A stretch of 64,000 bases of DNA from Manihot esculenta (Eukaryota; Streptophyta; Magnoliopsida; Malpighiales; Euphorbiaceae): positions 31,423,342 through 31,487,341 of the forward strand of contig NC_035172.2 of NCBI RefSeq assembly GCF_001659605.2, given 5' to 3'. How positions within the stretch are numbered: position 1 is the stretch's first letter; every line of letters starts with the position of its first letter. Below, piece by piece: positions 12,305 through 22,574 of this stretch. The notes below the pieces were generated by a model, which worked only from the letters and a program-made list of their open reading frames with translations, had not been told where the DNA came from and made no database searches. The position numbers and the translations under genes were made by a program.

Positions 12305-14076
12305 TTTTTTTTCTTTTTTTTTTTTACACTCTAGTCTTGTTACCTTTCAGACCTCTTTTTTTAGATACTTGCGCTAATTGCGCATATTATTTAAATCATA
12401 TTGAAGAGCTTAATATAAAAATAAAGGAGGGCATGCTCTCTAGAATTGGCCGCTATAGCAATATTATGGGCAACTAAATTTATTGATTTTTAATAAATGA
12501 AAATGAGATTTCAAGATTTTGACATAGCAAAACCTTCCAATCCTGAATCATTAAAGAAAAATATGAATTTCCTACTTGCTTTGAAGATAAAGCATCAATC
12601 AACACAAGAGAATAAGATTCAATAACCAAAGGGAAGAAATTCATACCCTTAATCCAGCTTAACGCCTCTGTGAAGCATAGAACTTCTCCCACTGTGGGAT
12701 CATTCATACCTGGAATCACCACCAAACTTCCTGCACAACAACCTCCATGATGATCCCTCACAATCATGCCACAACCATACTCTTCCGAAGTTAACACAAC
12801 AACATTAACATTACATTTATACGTACCATTTATCAGAGTTGTCCATACAGATGGAACTACCGTATTCTGTTGCATATCCATTGAGTGAGCATCACCTCTT
12901 CTAGTTGCCTTCCACTCCATCAATGACGATCTAGCTCTTGAAATAACATAATGATATGTTTGTGTTTTTTGGTTCCAAACAATATCATTCCTATGCAACC
13001 ACAAGTTTCATAATACCATAAAAGCCTCTTCTGGTTTCTCTCTCTCTCTCATTGCAATAATAAAGCTAGCTAAGAAGACATAAAATTCACTTGTGACCAA
13101 CCCAACGAGGAAAGAAGCCATACCTGTTTGGCGAAAATACATGAATAAAGAACATGCAACTCTGTTTCTTGATGAAGGCCACAAATCAGACACATAATTG
13201 GGGCCTCTATGCCTTCTTCTTAAGTTTACGTACATTACAAGGCAAATTACCTCGCAATATTCACCAAACCAGCAGTTGAACCTTGTCTTCAGCAGCTAAC
13301 GAATCAGGCTGGGTTAACAATTTCCATCCCAGTTTCGCAACTAAAGAAAGATTGATCTGATGCAAATTACAATAACCAAGACCTTCCTGAATTTTAGCCT
13401 TCACCATCCTCGGCCACCTCATCCATTTCACACCTTTGTTTGTTCTCAAACCAGATTGCAAAAAAAAAGAGCTCATTAACTTCCAATTCTACACGTCTCC
13501 ATTGGCAACAAGAATAAGCTCATTAAATAGTTCGGCATGGATTGTGCTACGGTTCGTAGTAGAACATCTTTCCATGCTCTTGATAGCAGCTTTGTCTTCC
13601 ACTCCTTAATTTGCTTAGCAAGTTTCTCAACCACATACTGAAACACATGTTTCTTATCTCTTTTGATAACTGAAGGCATGCCAAGATAGTTACCATGACT
13701 GTTAACTTCTTGAACCCTCAAAATAGAACAAACTTCCTCACGTAGTTCAGTAGTAGTATTAGGAGAAAATACAACAGCAGGTTTATTCAAACTAACCTGT
13801 CGGCCCGATGCTTTTTCATACTCAGACAATGATGCTTTTAACTCCAAAGGTTCTACCCTAGAAGCTCTTGCAAAGAAAAGAGCGTCATGGGCAAAAAATA
13901 AATGTGAAATAGAAATAGCATTTCGTGCAACTTGAGCCCATGAATCCATCATTGGCCTTGTAACTTAAAAAGCCTAGTTGATAACCCTTCTGCACATAGA
14001 ATAAAAAGATACGGAGATTAGGGGTCACCTCGTTTCAAACCCCTGGGTGGTATAATAGGTTCAAACTCATCCGTAC
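12305..14076 (-). mobile_element. LINE retrotransposon, 3' part (RT C-terminal half, zinc-binding segment, RNase H, poly(A))
   Basis: On the minus strand, from 14076 downward, come the end of a reverse transcriptase palm (RGLKRGDPLSPYLF-type motif near 14030), the thumb region (YLGMPS, 13476-13952), the GLGYCNL..LGWKLL region typical of plant LINEs (13261-13476), a zf-RVT-like piece with a frameshift (13008-13235) and an RNase H-like domain (12480-13004) with recognisable GMIVRDHHG. A further frameshift leads into a VAH-type C terminus. The 12305-12325 T-run on the plus strand is the poly(A) tail. The frame is broken in several places, so the copy is dead. Its 5' part continues at 61737-62318, beyond element A. 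Confidence 0.85.
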
Positions 14077-14578
14077 TGATGACCGCTGGATTTCTCCACC
14101 CCGGTCAAGGGCCAGGGTCACGACAATAGCCCATCATCCGAAGGCCCACACACCATCTGCACAAAACAGGCCCGGCTTGTCCAAACCTTAAGGTCGGGCT
14201 CCACCTGGATTTCTCATCTAGGTCGGCCCAGCCTGCCTAGCCTCTCATATAGGTCCCCTTTTGGGCTCGGTTCTCATCTCATCTCTCGGCCCAGCCCAGA
14301 ACTAGGAAGGAGTTCAGCCCCTTCGCCTTGTGGGACCATCCGCATGCGCACCCGGGGAGAATCAGGGGCCGTTATGCACAGGACAGAGATCTGATTCCCT
14401 CGTACGTTTGTATCAACGTAGCAGGGACAGGTGGACCAATGATACACGTCCTGTCAACACGTCACTAGCAGAAAAAAGGAAACATATAAAAGGAGAAATA
14501 CTCTCCTCTAGGTCTAAGCTTTTTTTCAGTTTTACAGAACCCATTGTAAAACCCTATTCTCTGGATCTCAGATCATCA
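14077..14578 (+). repeat. Element A 5' LTR
   Basis: 502 bp. Matches 61251-61731 throughout apart from about 17 substitutions, mostly transitions, and an extra 21 bp near 14522. A TATA box (TATAAA) lies at 14485-14490, upstream of 'actctcctctagg', where transcription probably starts. Confidence 0.92.
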
Positions 14579-14580
14579 AT

Positions 14581-14598
14581 TGGCGCCGTCTGTGGGGA
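14581..14598 (+). promoter_or_regulatory. Element A primer-binding site
   Basis: TGGCGCCGTCTGTGGGGA starts two bases after the LTR end. The TGGCGCC start is usual for Tat/Ogre-type elements. I cannot name the tRNA with certainty. Confidence 0.75.
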
Positions 14599-14658
14599 AC
14601 GAAGGAGATCTTTTTATCGCCGGAGTTCTACTCTCACAAATACCCACTGAGATCCACA

Positions 14659-16353
14659 ATGGCTAACCACAATGAAAACAATCTTGTCAATACCCTTAAT
14701 GACCTGAGCTCCGCTGAGGGGGAACAACAGTTCTCTTTTTCCAGTCCTACAACACCAAATAACCAAACACCAATCCCTTTCAACCCCTCGCCAAGCCTGG
14801 CGGGGAATGCTTCCGCCGCTACCTTGTCCAACCAAGACCTCCAAACCATGGCCCTCCAACTATAGAGCACCGCCCACTGGTTGGGGCAGATAATGCAGCA
14901 ACGGGGCCTTAGCACCCCCGCTAACGTGTCACCGGTGGTAGAAGAACCCCAGACCAACGAACCTCAGCCTACCTTTAACCACCCCAGAACTGTCAGCCAA
15001 GAAATCGGAGACGGGAGGAGGAGAGCCGGAGAAGAGGAAGAGCCGGCAGCTCGAGTTCATGGAAGAAGGGTGAAGGAGCTGATAGAGAATGATGAAGTCG
15101 ATAGCTACTCCGCCGGAACCACCGGAAGAGTGGGGAGTGAGACATGGGAAGAGGAGGCCCACCAGGAGAGGAAGCCCAGGCGGGAAGGGGAGAGTGTAGA
15201 CCAGAAGTTGCAAAAGATGAGAGAGCAACTCTTGGCTGAGTTAGGAACGAAGAATCAGAACCAGGCCCTCTTGCCCACCTCTTGGCCCTTCTCGAAGTGG
15301 GTACAGCAAGAGACCATCCCCAAGAAGTTTATGATGTCGCCTATGGCCGCATACGACGGGGCTGGAAACCCAAGGGAGCATGTCTTGAACTACAAGACTT
15401 TCATGGAGCTGCAAACTCTGTCAGACGCCCTGATGTGCAAGGTATTTCCTACGACGCTCTCGGGGCCAGCGCGGGCGTGGTTCAACAGCCTTGAGGCGGG
15501 AAGCATTAGTAGCTTTGGAGATCTGGCCACCCGCTTCATCAGCCGGTTTATCGCCGGGGTGCCCGCAGATAGGAAGACGAGTTACCTAGAGACGGTCAGA
15601 CAGAGGAGAGACGAATCACTCAGGGAATACGTCGCCCATTTCAATGCGGAGGCCTTGCAAATCTCCGAGCTCGATCAAGGAAGGGCTGTAGAAGCCATGC
15701 AGAAGGGGACGACCTCAGCAGAGTTCTTTGGTTCACTGAGCAGGAAGCCTCCGACCTCACTGGCCGAGCTGATGAAACGGGCCGAAAAATATATAAGGCA
15801 GGACGATGCTTTGGAGACAAGCAGGTTCGCCAGGGGAGCGACAAATAAGGGGAAAGCATCGGAGGAGGGAAGGCCGGAGAGGCACGAGAAAAAGCATGGC
15901 AAGAGACCTGAACTATATAGGCAACCCTGGGAGCGCAGGGACCAAAGACCTCTCCCTCCTCGGGTCTCAAAACAAAGGTCACTCCCCCCGTGGGTTCCAG
16001 AGAAACCGACCCCTCTCAATGCCTCTAAAGCCGAAGTGCTCATGGCCATCCAAGACAAGGAGTTCCTCCAGTGGCCCAAGCCCATGCAAACGGAATCGAA
16101 CCAGCGAGATCCTGACAAATATTGTCAGTACCACCGCACGAACGACCATGACACCAATAACTGCTTCCAGTTGATTGCTGAGATCAAAAGGCTAATAAAG
16201 AGGGGACACCTCAAGAACTTCATAAAGAAACCAGAAGAACAAAGGCCTCAGCCAAACCCAACAGGACAGACACTCAGAAGAGCGGGAGCAGGGCAGGTGA
16301 ATGACGGATCCAATGGGACCATCAACATGGTCGTTGGAGGAACAAAAGGTTGA
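14659..16353 (+). pseudogene. gag: Element A gag (capsid/nucleocapsid), one in-frame amber
   Basis: This 565-codon frame would encode the structural protein that packages element RNA. After a low-complexity N terminus and an acidic/basic linker comes a Retrotrans_gag domain at about residues 230-420, with recognisable FMMSPMAAYDG, ARAWFNSL, ATRFISRFIAG and REYVAHFNAEA. Near residue 490 is the Cys/His segment YCQYHRTNDHDTNNCFQL, usual in Tat-type Gag in place of a standard CCHC knuckle. The frame ends after INMVVGGTKG, where other Tat elements continue towards protease. A TAG at 14863-14865 splits it into 68 codons and the rest (from 14866). I begin at ATG 14659, the first after the primer site. 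The remainder is open, so decay is slight. Confidence 0.88.
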
Positions 16354-16489
16354 ACAAGCTACAGAGGTATTTTCCTTAGAATATTTGTGAAAAGAAATTC
16401 TTATACTATAAAAGCACGAAATAACACCATCTTATAAATGCAATGATTAAACTCTATTATTGTGAGTATTAACTCTCTCAGGAAAAGAA

Positions 16490-16935
16490 AAGAACAGATA
16501 CTAAAAAGACCTCCTGGAAACATAGAGACCTCCTGAAAGATAGAAGGCCGGCGGGATCACAAAGATCTCCCCGGAACAAAAACGGCCAGTATCTCGTAAG
16601 ATCTCCTGGAGCAAAAACGGTCGGCGAGGATCTCAAAAAGACCTCTCGAAGCAAAAAACGGCCAGGATCTCGTAAGATCTCCTGGAACAAAAATGGCCAG
16701 GATCTCGTAAGATCTCCTGGAGCAAAAACGGCCGGCGAGGATCTCAAAAAGACCTCCCGGAGCAAAAATGGCCAGGATCTCGTAAGATCTCCTGGAGCAA
16801 AAACGGCCGGCGAGGATCTCAAAAAGACCTCCCGGAGCAAAAACGGCTAGGATCTTGTAAGATCTCCTGGAGCAAAAACGGCCAGGATCTCGTAAGATCT
16901 CCTGGAGCAAAAACGGCCGGCGAGGATCTCAAAAA
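16490..16935 (+). repeat. Minisatellite inside element A
   Basis: The core half-unit of about 37 bp, 'gatctcctggagcaaaaacggccaggatctcgtaa'-like, alternates with a variant containing 'ccggcgaggatctcaaaaagacct', giving about 75-bp higher-order units. Roughly a dozen half-units are present. Both strands stay open over long distances only because the unit length suits it, so the frames here are not genes. Tandem repeats between coding part and 3' LTR are known in Tat/Ogre elements and can seed satellites. Confidence 0.9.
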
Positions 16936-18057
16936 GACCTCCTGGAGCAACAAAAACCGGGGTCCCCAGAGATATCCCGGTAACACATGCTCATAGCAAA
17001 CAGAGGTACACAGCGACCACACGCAAAAATAAAAGTTCCGACCTCACATAAAAGATTGGGGCACGGGGTCATAAATAAAAAGCTAAAACTCCGACCTCCC
17101 AAAGGAGCTTGAGTCATAAGACTTTGATCTCGACTGCTAAGAGTATCAAAGCGTCATGCTGACCTCAAAAGGAATGCTGAAACAAACATAAAAAGACTTC
17201 AAATTCGACCTCCCAAAAGAGCTCGGATCAACAAAGCCAATAAGGCCCCAATCTCGCAAAGTAACCAGCACATAACAAGATTAAACCAAGGCACATCAAC
17301 GCCTGTATCATATAGCAGTGCGACCTACTAAAGCAGGGCTTGCAGGCGCCAAAACGCCAAAGCACCATGCAGACCTCAAGAAGGTGAGCTCAACCCTAGT
17401 AAAACCCAGGGGCAGCAAAGAGCCTGTAAAACGCTCAAGAGCAGATAGCACATAAAACACTTAGGGGCAGTAGGAAGCCCTGACCACAAAAAAAAAAAAA
17501 AAACCAACGGGCGATTACAAATGAAGTCTAGGGATTTACTCCCTCACCACTCATGTAATAAATGCTGAGGAAAAGGGGCAACCTGAGGAGAATCCCAATG
17601 GCGTGAGCAAATGAGACCCTAGCTTCAGCTCCTGTCAAATCAGAACTAAAAGCAAAAAGGCCAGCCCGGCTCATCACCTCAAAAGATCGCAAGTTTAACC
17701 CACTATTAGAAACAGAGCTCGCAGGCACGGTCAGTTCAGCTCGGAAATGGGTACGGTTAGTTCAGCTCGGAAACGGGTACGGTTAGTCTAGCTCGGAAAG
17801 AGCATACGGGTAAGTATGCCTTAGTGAAATAGATAAATTTATAAGACAAAAGTCCAGTCAATTGATAATATTTCAGTACTGACGAGCTTGAAGGCAAAAA
17901 GGAAAGACAGTATAGTGGATCCCTCAGAGAAAATTACGAAGCACGCAGTTTAAGTATTTCATTTATAATTAGAGATAAGTTCAAGAATGAACGAAAAACA
18001 AGAAGTAGTTCAAGTGGAGGCAATTATAATTTCATTAAAGAAAAAATGTATTACAAT
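16936..18057. other. Element A noncoding spacer
   Basis: No protease or RT remnant is recognisable. The tail of the minisatellite style ('gacctcaaaaagg', 'cgacctcccaaa') continues in degenerate form to about 17400. A run of about 18 A lies near 17485. A short repeat of about 30 bp ('cggttagttcagctcggaaa') occurs three times at 17725-17810. Confidence 0.6.
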
Positions 18058-18456
18058 CTATTTATCTGCTAAGGTTGAAGGAAAAACAGTCCTTAAGGGA
18101 CTTACATTTCTAGAAACATCGTCACCTATACTATCTTTATTTACATTTACATTAACATCTGAAGGAGGTCTGGCATCCTCCAGCTCAGACCCCTCAGTGC
18201 CAACAAAAGGCACAGTCTCCAGCCCTGAAGGACTAGCACCTTCCTCTCCTAGCTCTACATCCCCTTCTTGAGGCCCGGAGTCATCCTCCTCAGGTCCGAG
18301 GACGTCCACACCTTCCCCATCCAGCTCGGATTCCTTTGAAGAAGATTCAGCTACAATGTGAGAGGTTCCTCTGGGCAAGGGAAAGTCGTCCTCCCCGTAT
18401 AGCACATTTTCGCCATCAGAGTCCACCTCAGCAGCTCGGAGCTTTGCTAGAGGGAT
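18058..18456 (-). pseudogene. Element A antisense ORF, C-terminal piece
   Basis: This is the minus-strand end of the antisense ORF: an acidic, serine/proline-rich tail (EEDDSG, ELGEEGAS) ending at the stop at 18058-18060. It continues in frame with the coiled-coil piece at 57558-58483 once solo LTR B and one copy of the gggat duplication are taken out, which shows B landed inside this ORF. Confidence 0.75.
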
Positions 18457-20663
18457 TGTAATACCCGGCTAGACTCCGGTATCAGAATTCCTCCCGTCCG
18501 GTGGAATCTCGGATGTCGGAAGCCTCTATGTAGGGTAGAAACATGTTTTCATAAAATGCTTTAATGTATTTCATGGTTTTAAGTAAAAAGGAAATGAGTT
18601 TTTGCAAGAAAATAATCTTGGAGGAAGACCTAGGTTCGGCCGCCGAACATGCATGCGCTTCGGGAGTGCTTTAGGCCCCCGAAAGCATAAGTGGGGGAAA
18701 TCCAGGTTCGGTCGCCGAACCTTATGTTCGGCCGCCGAACATGGCATGCATGCGGAGGCATGTTCGGCTCCCGAATGTGGCCTGGCCAGCCACCTATAAA
18801 GGGGTCCCTTAGCCGAAAACGGGCGAGTTTTTCTCCCCACTTTCGGCCAAGGTGAGCTCTCTGCCGTCCCTCACCGATCTTGAGTTTCTTCCTTCAAATC
18901 TTTCACGATTTTCACTAGTTTTCACTTTTTTTTGAAGATTTTCAAGTATAAAGCAAGTTTTGGAGCTTTGAGGTTCAAGAAACTCAAATCTCTCCCATCT
19001 TCGAGCTAGGGTCGTTTTCCTCTCGATCTTCAAGAGGTAAGGGCCGATCTTGAGCTCACTTTATGTTTTAAACAAGTTATAAGTTGTTTCATGAAGTAGA
19101 AATGCATGTTTAGGTTGTTTTGAGTTTATGGGTTTAATGTGTGTTTTTGAGCAATGTGGGTATGTTTGAGGTGTTGTAGTTGGGGTTTAGGCTAGTTTGA
19201 GACCCCTATGAGCTTGTATGCTTGATTGTGTATGTTTGGGAGTGTTGTAGAATAGGTTTATGCATGTTTGAAGGGTTGGGAGGCGTTTGTGCATGTTGGA
19301 GCTGAGTTTCTGCCACTTTGGAGAAACTCAGGTTCGGCCGCCGAAGGAACTTTCGACCGCCGAACCTGCTTGTGGAAGTAGCCTTCGACTGCCGAAGCCT
19401 GCCCCCGAAAGAGGACTTTCGTCTCTGGAGGGAAGTTTCGGCCGCCGAAAATGCCGCCGAACATGCATGAGTTTCGTCTCTGTCTGGGAGTTTCGGCCGC
19501 CGAAGGTGCCACCGAACCTGCCTGACTTTCGGCTCTGGAGGGACTTTCGGCCGCCGAACCTGCCGCCGAAAGTGCCCTGTTCTGCCTTCCTTTGCATGTA
19601 TTCCATGAATGTTTTGAGGTGTTTTTAGGGGGTTTTTGGGGAGTATTCCAGAGTCATGTTCATGTATGTTTGGTTCCTCATTTGAGTCCACTTGTGTAGG
19701 TTCAGACCCGAGGACCCGAGGACCTCAGCAGTGAGTTCAGCTGTTTTCGTGTCTGTCAGAGCTAGTCAAAGGTGAGTGGAATAACTCTTATGCTTTAAAA
19801 TAAATAAACTAGTTTTAGCATGATTCACGCATCATGAATGCCATGAGATATAATAGTGTGCTTGCATTAGAACTCACGAATATGTTGCATTGCATAATAT
19901 GTTGATGATGCGGATGAATGTTGAATGATCCTTTAGTCCTTATATGTCACGATATGATGATGATACGGTACGGAAGACCAGTGAGGCCCATTCTACGCCC
20001 CTGGCACAGTTGGAATGTTATGTTATGCTATGTTATGTAAGGGAAAGACCAGTGAGGCCCATTCTACGCCCCTGGCACAGTTGGACCATGTAGAGGACTA
20101 TTGGTGACAACTTCATCCTTGATGTGATATGATTGTGATGTGATGTATTCCATGTTACCATATGTTTTAAATGTTTGATTATTCTGCTCACTGGGCTTTA
20201 TAGCTCACCCCTCTCCCTTAACCCCTAGGTTTGCAGGTACAGGGTAGACCAGGAGGTCAGCAAGAGTAATGAAGTCTTGGTTATGTAATAGATAGTGTGG
20301 ACATGAAAAATGTTGAGATATTATGTATAAGTACAGTATAGAAATGTAATGTAATGTAAAAATGTTCTTGGATGTTAGAGGTGTGCTTGACCATAGAGTA
20401 TTATTATCCCTTTTAATACATGATCTCAGATGTTTTATGATGTATATGTAAACCAACTCAACGCATGTTATGTCACCCATTGGGGCTTTGATGAGATCCC
20501 AAAGAGGGGTCAATGTTTATAGTTATGTTTATGTTCAGTGCATGCACAAGTTGAGTTTGGTGTACGAGAGAATGTATGAAAGAAAAGTTTTAAATTTTTA
20601 TGTATATTCTTGATCATGTATGGGATTAAACAGGTTTACAGGTTTTATGTCAGGCTTGCTACG
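18457..20663 (+). mobile_element. Solo LTR B, main part
   Basis: Begins TGTAATACCCGG at 18457, next to TSD gggat (18452-18456), and is interrupted at 20663 by element C. The last 67 bp are at 57491-57557, followed by the second gggat (57558-57562). Total about 2274 bp. No internal region or second LTR exists, so it is a solo LTR left by LTR-LTR recombination. It contains a TATA box (TATAAA, 18795-18800), many TTCGGCCGCCGAA palindromes, and a two-copy repeat with 'gaccagtgaggcccattct' at 19977-20090. Confidence 0.9.
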
Positions 20664-20933
20664 TGTAATACCCGGCTAGACTCCGGTATCGAAATTCCTA
20701 CCGTCCGGTGAAATCTCGGATGTCGGAGACCTCTAGAAGGGTAAAACCATGTTTTCATGAAATGTTTTAATGTTTTGATGATTTTAAGTAAAGAGGAAAT
20801 GAGTTTTTTTGAATAAAAACACCCTTGGAGGAAACTCAGGTTCGGCCGCCGAAACTCAAAGTTCGGCCTCCAAACATGCATGCATTTCGGGTGAGCCTTA
20901 GGCCCCCGAAGGCAAAAGTGAGGGAAGCCCAGG

Positions 20934-21066
20934 TTCGGCCGCCGAACCTCAAGTTCGGCCGCCGAACCTCAAGTTCGGCCGCCGAACCTCAAGTTCGGCC
21001 GCCGATCCTCAAGTTCGGCCGCCGAACCTCAAGTTCGGCCGCCGAACCTCAAGTTCGGCCGCCGAA
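20934..21066 (+). repeat. Seven-copy 20-bp tandem repeat of the TTCGGCCGCCGAA palindrome
   Basis: The unit is TTCGGCCGCCGAACCTCAAG. Seven palindromes follow each other at exactly 20-bp spacing, one with a single change (GCCGATCC). The 3' LTR of the same element has one copy at the equivalent place (about 55510-55522). Confidence 0.95.
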
Positions 21067-21120
21067 CATGGCATGCATGCGGAGGCACGTTCGGCTCCCG
21101 AACGTGGCCTGGCCAGCCAC

Positions 21121-21127
21121 TATAAAA
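21121..21127 (+). promoter_or_regulatory. TATA box of element C 5' LTR
   Basis: TATAAAA follows 'ggccagccac'. The same arrangement is seen in LTRs B, D and E. Transcription would start about 30 bp downstream, near 'cttagccgaaa'. Confidence 0.7.
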
Positions 21128-22574
21128 GGGTCCCTTAGCCGAAAACGGGCGAGTTTTTCTCCCCATTGTCGGCCAAGGTGAGCTCTCCACCGTTCCTCAC
21201 CATCCTTGAGTTCTTTCCTTCAAATCTTTCACGATTTTCACAAGTTTTTGCTTTGTTTTGAAGATTTTCGAGCTTAAAGCAAGTTTTGGAGCTTTGAGGT
21301 TCAAGAACTCAAAATCTCCCACCTCCGAGTTTAGGACGTCTCTCTCTCGATCTTCAAGAGGTAAGAGCCGATCTTAAACTCATTTCATGTTTAAAGTAAG
21401 TTTTATGCAAGATCTATGGGGTAGAATGCATGTTTAGCTCATAGTTAGGTTTTTGAGTTAATGTTATGCTTTGAGCAATGTATGTTGGATTTGTGTTGTT
21501 GTTATGTGTTGTAGTTGGGGTTTCAGTTAGTTTGAAGCCCCTAGGAGCCAATGTATGTATATTTTCATGTTTTGGTTGAGCTAAATGCATGATTAGAAGT
21601 TTTGGAGGCAAATGTGCTTAAAGGAGCCAAGTTTCTGCCCTTTGGCAGAAACCAGGTTCGGCAACCGAAGGAACTTTCGGCCGCCGAACATGGCTGGGGA
21701 GGCAGGCCTTTCGGCTGCCGAAGTTGCCCCCGAAAAGAGACTTTCGTCTCTGTCTGGGACTTTCGGCCGCCGAAGGTGCCGCCGAACCTGCCGCCGAAAG
21801 TGCCCTGTCCAGCCTTCCTTTGCATGTTTTTGCATGATTGTTTTGAGGTGTTTTAGGGGTTTTGGGGGATGTTTTTAGAGTTATGTTCTAATTGTTTGGT
21901 CCCTCATTTGAGTCCACCTGTGTAGGTTCGGACCCGAGGAACCGAGGACCCCAGCAGTGAGTTCAGCTGCTTCTGAGTCAGTAAAGCTTCAGCCAGAGGT
22001 GAGTAGAATAAACCTTTATGTTTTTTTTAAAGCAAATGAATTATACAGTTGAGCATGTTCATGCATCATGAATGCCATGTGATGAATTAGGTTATTTTGC
22101 ATTAGAATTCACGAATATGTTGCATTGCATTTATGATGTTGATGTGGATTGATTATTGAATGATCCTTTAGTCCTCATATGGTATGATGATGCTACGACA
22201 TGATATGGTATGGAAGTCCAGGTTGTACCCATTCTATGTCCCTGGCACTATGTAAGAGAAAGTCCAAGTTGTACCCATTCTACGTCCCTGGCACATTGGT
22301 ATGTATGATATGTTATGTTAAGAGAAAGACCGGTTGTACCCAGTCTACGTCCCGGCACTTTGGAATGTAGAGGACTATTGGTGACAATACCATCCGAGAT
22401 GTGATTTGTTGTGATGTGTTGCATTACATGATGGCATGAGATTTGAAATGTTGTTTTCTTTAATTCTGCTCATTGGGCTCTAGTAGCTCACCCCTTTTCC
22501 CTAATCCCCCAGGATTGCAGGTACGGGCTAGACAGAGAAGTCAAGAAGAGTAAAGTCTTATGTTTGTAATAGAT

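Larger units (their letters stand above)
20664..22574 (+). repeat. Element C 5' LTR, part 1
   Basis: Starts TGTAATACCCGG. TATA box at 21121-21127, a good 5' splice site at 21360/21361 (AAGAG then GTAAGAG), an expanded 20-bp repeat at 20934-21066, and two to three copies of a 'tgtacccattctacgtccctggcac' repeat at 22206-22370. Cut at 22574 by element D (TSD tagat, 22570-22574). Continues at 34885. Confidence 0.92.

Noticed and set aside
16478..17022. Minus-strand frames of 67-120 codons with a repeated peptide
   Set aside because: Produced by the 37/75-bp minisatellite of element A staying open in several frames.
20934..21066. CRISPR-like regular palindromic repeats
   Set aside because: The 20-bp units are contiguous without unique spacers and sit in a plant LTR.
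18571..21880. Many overlapping 60-120-residue open frames, rich in Arg, Pro, Ala and Gly, in the LTRs (also 23700-24760, 31390-32800, 34430-34745, 39770-40150, 52300-52760, 55180-56360)
   Set aside because: They run on several strands and frames at once, arise from the TTCGGCCGCCGAA repeats and have no family resemblance. Repeat shadows, not genes.
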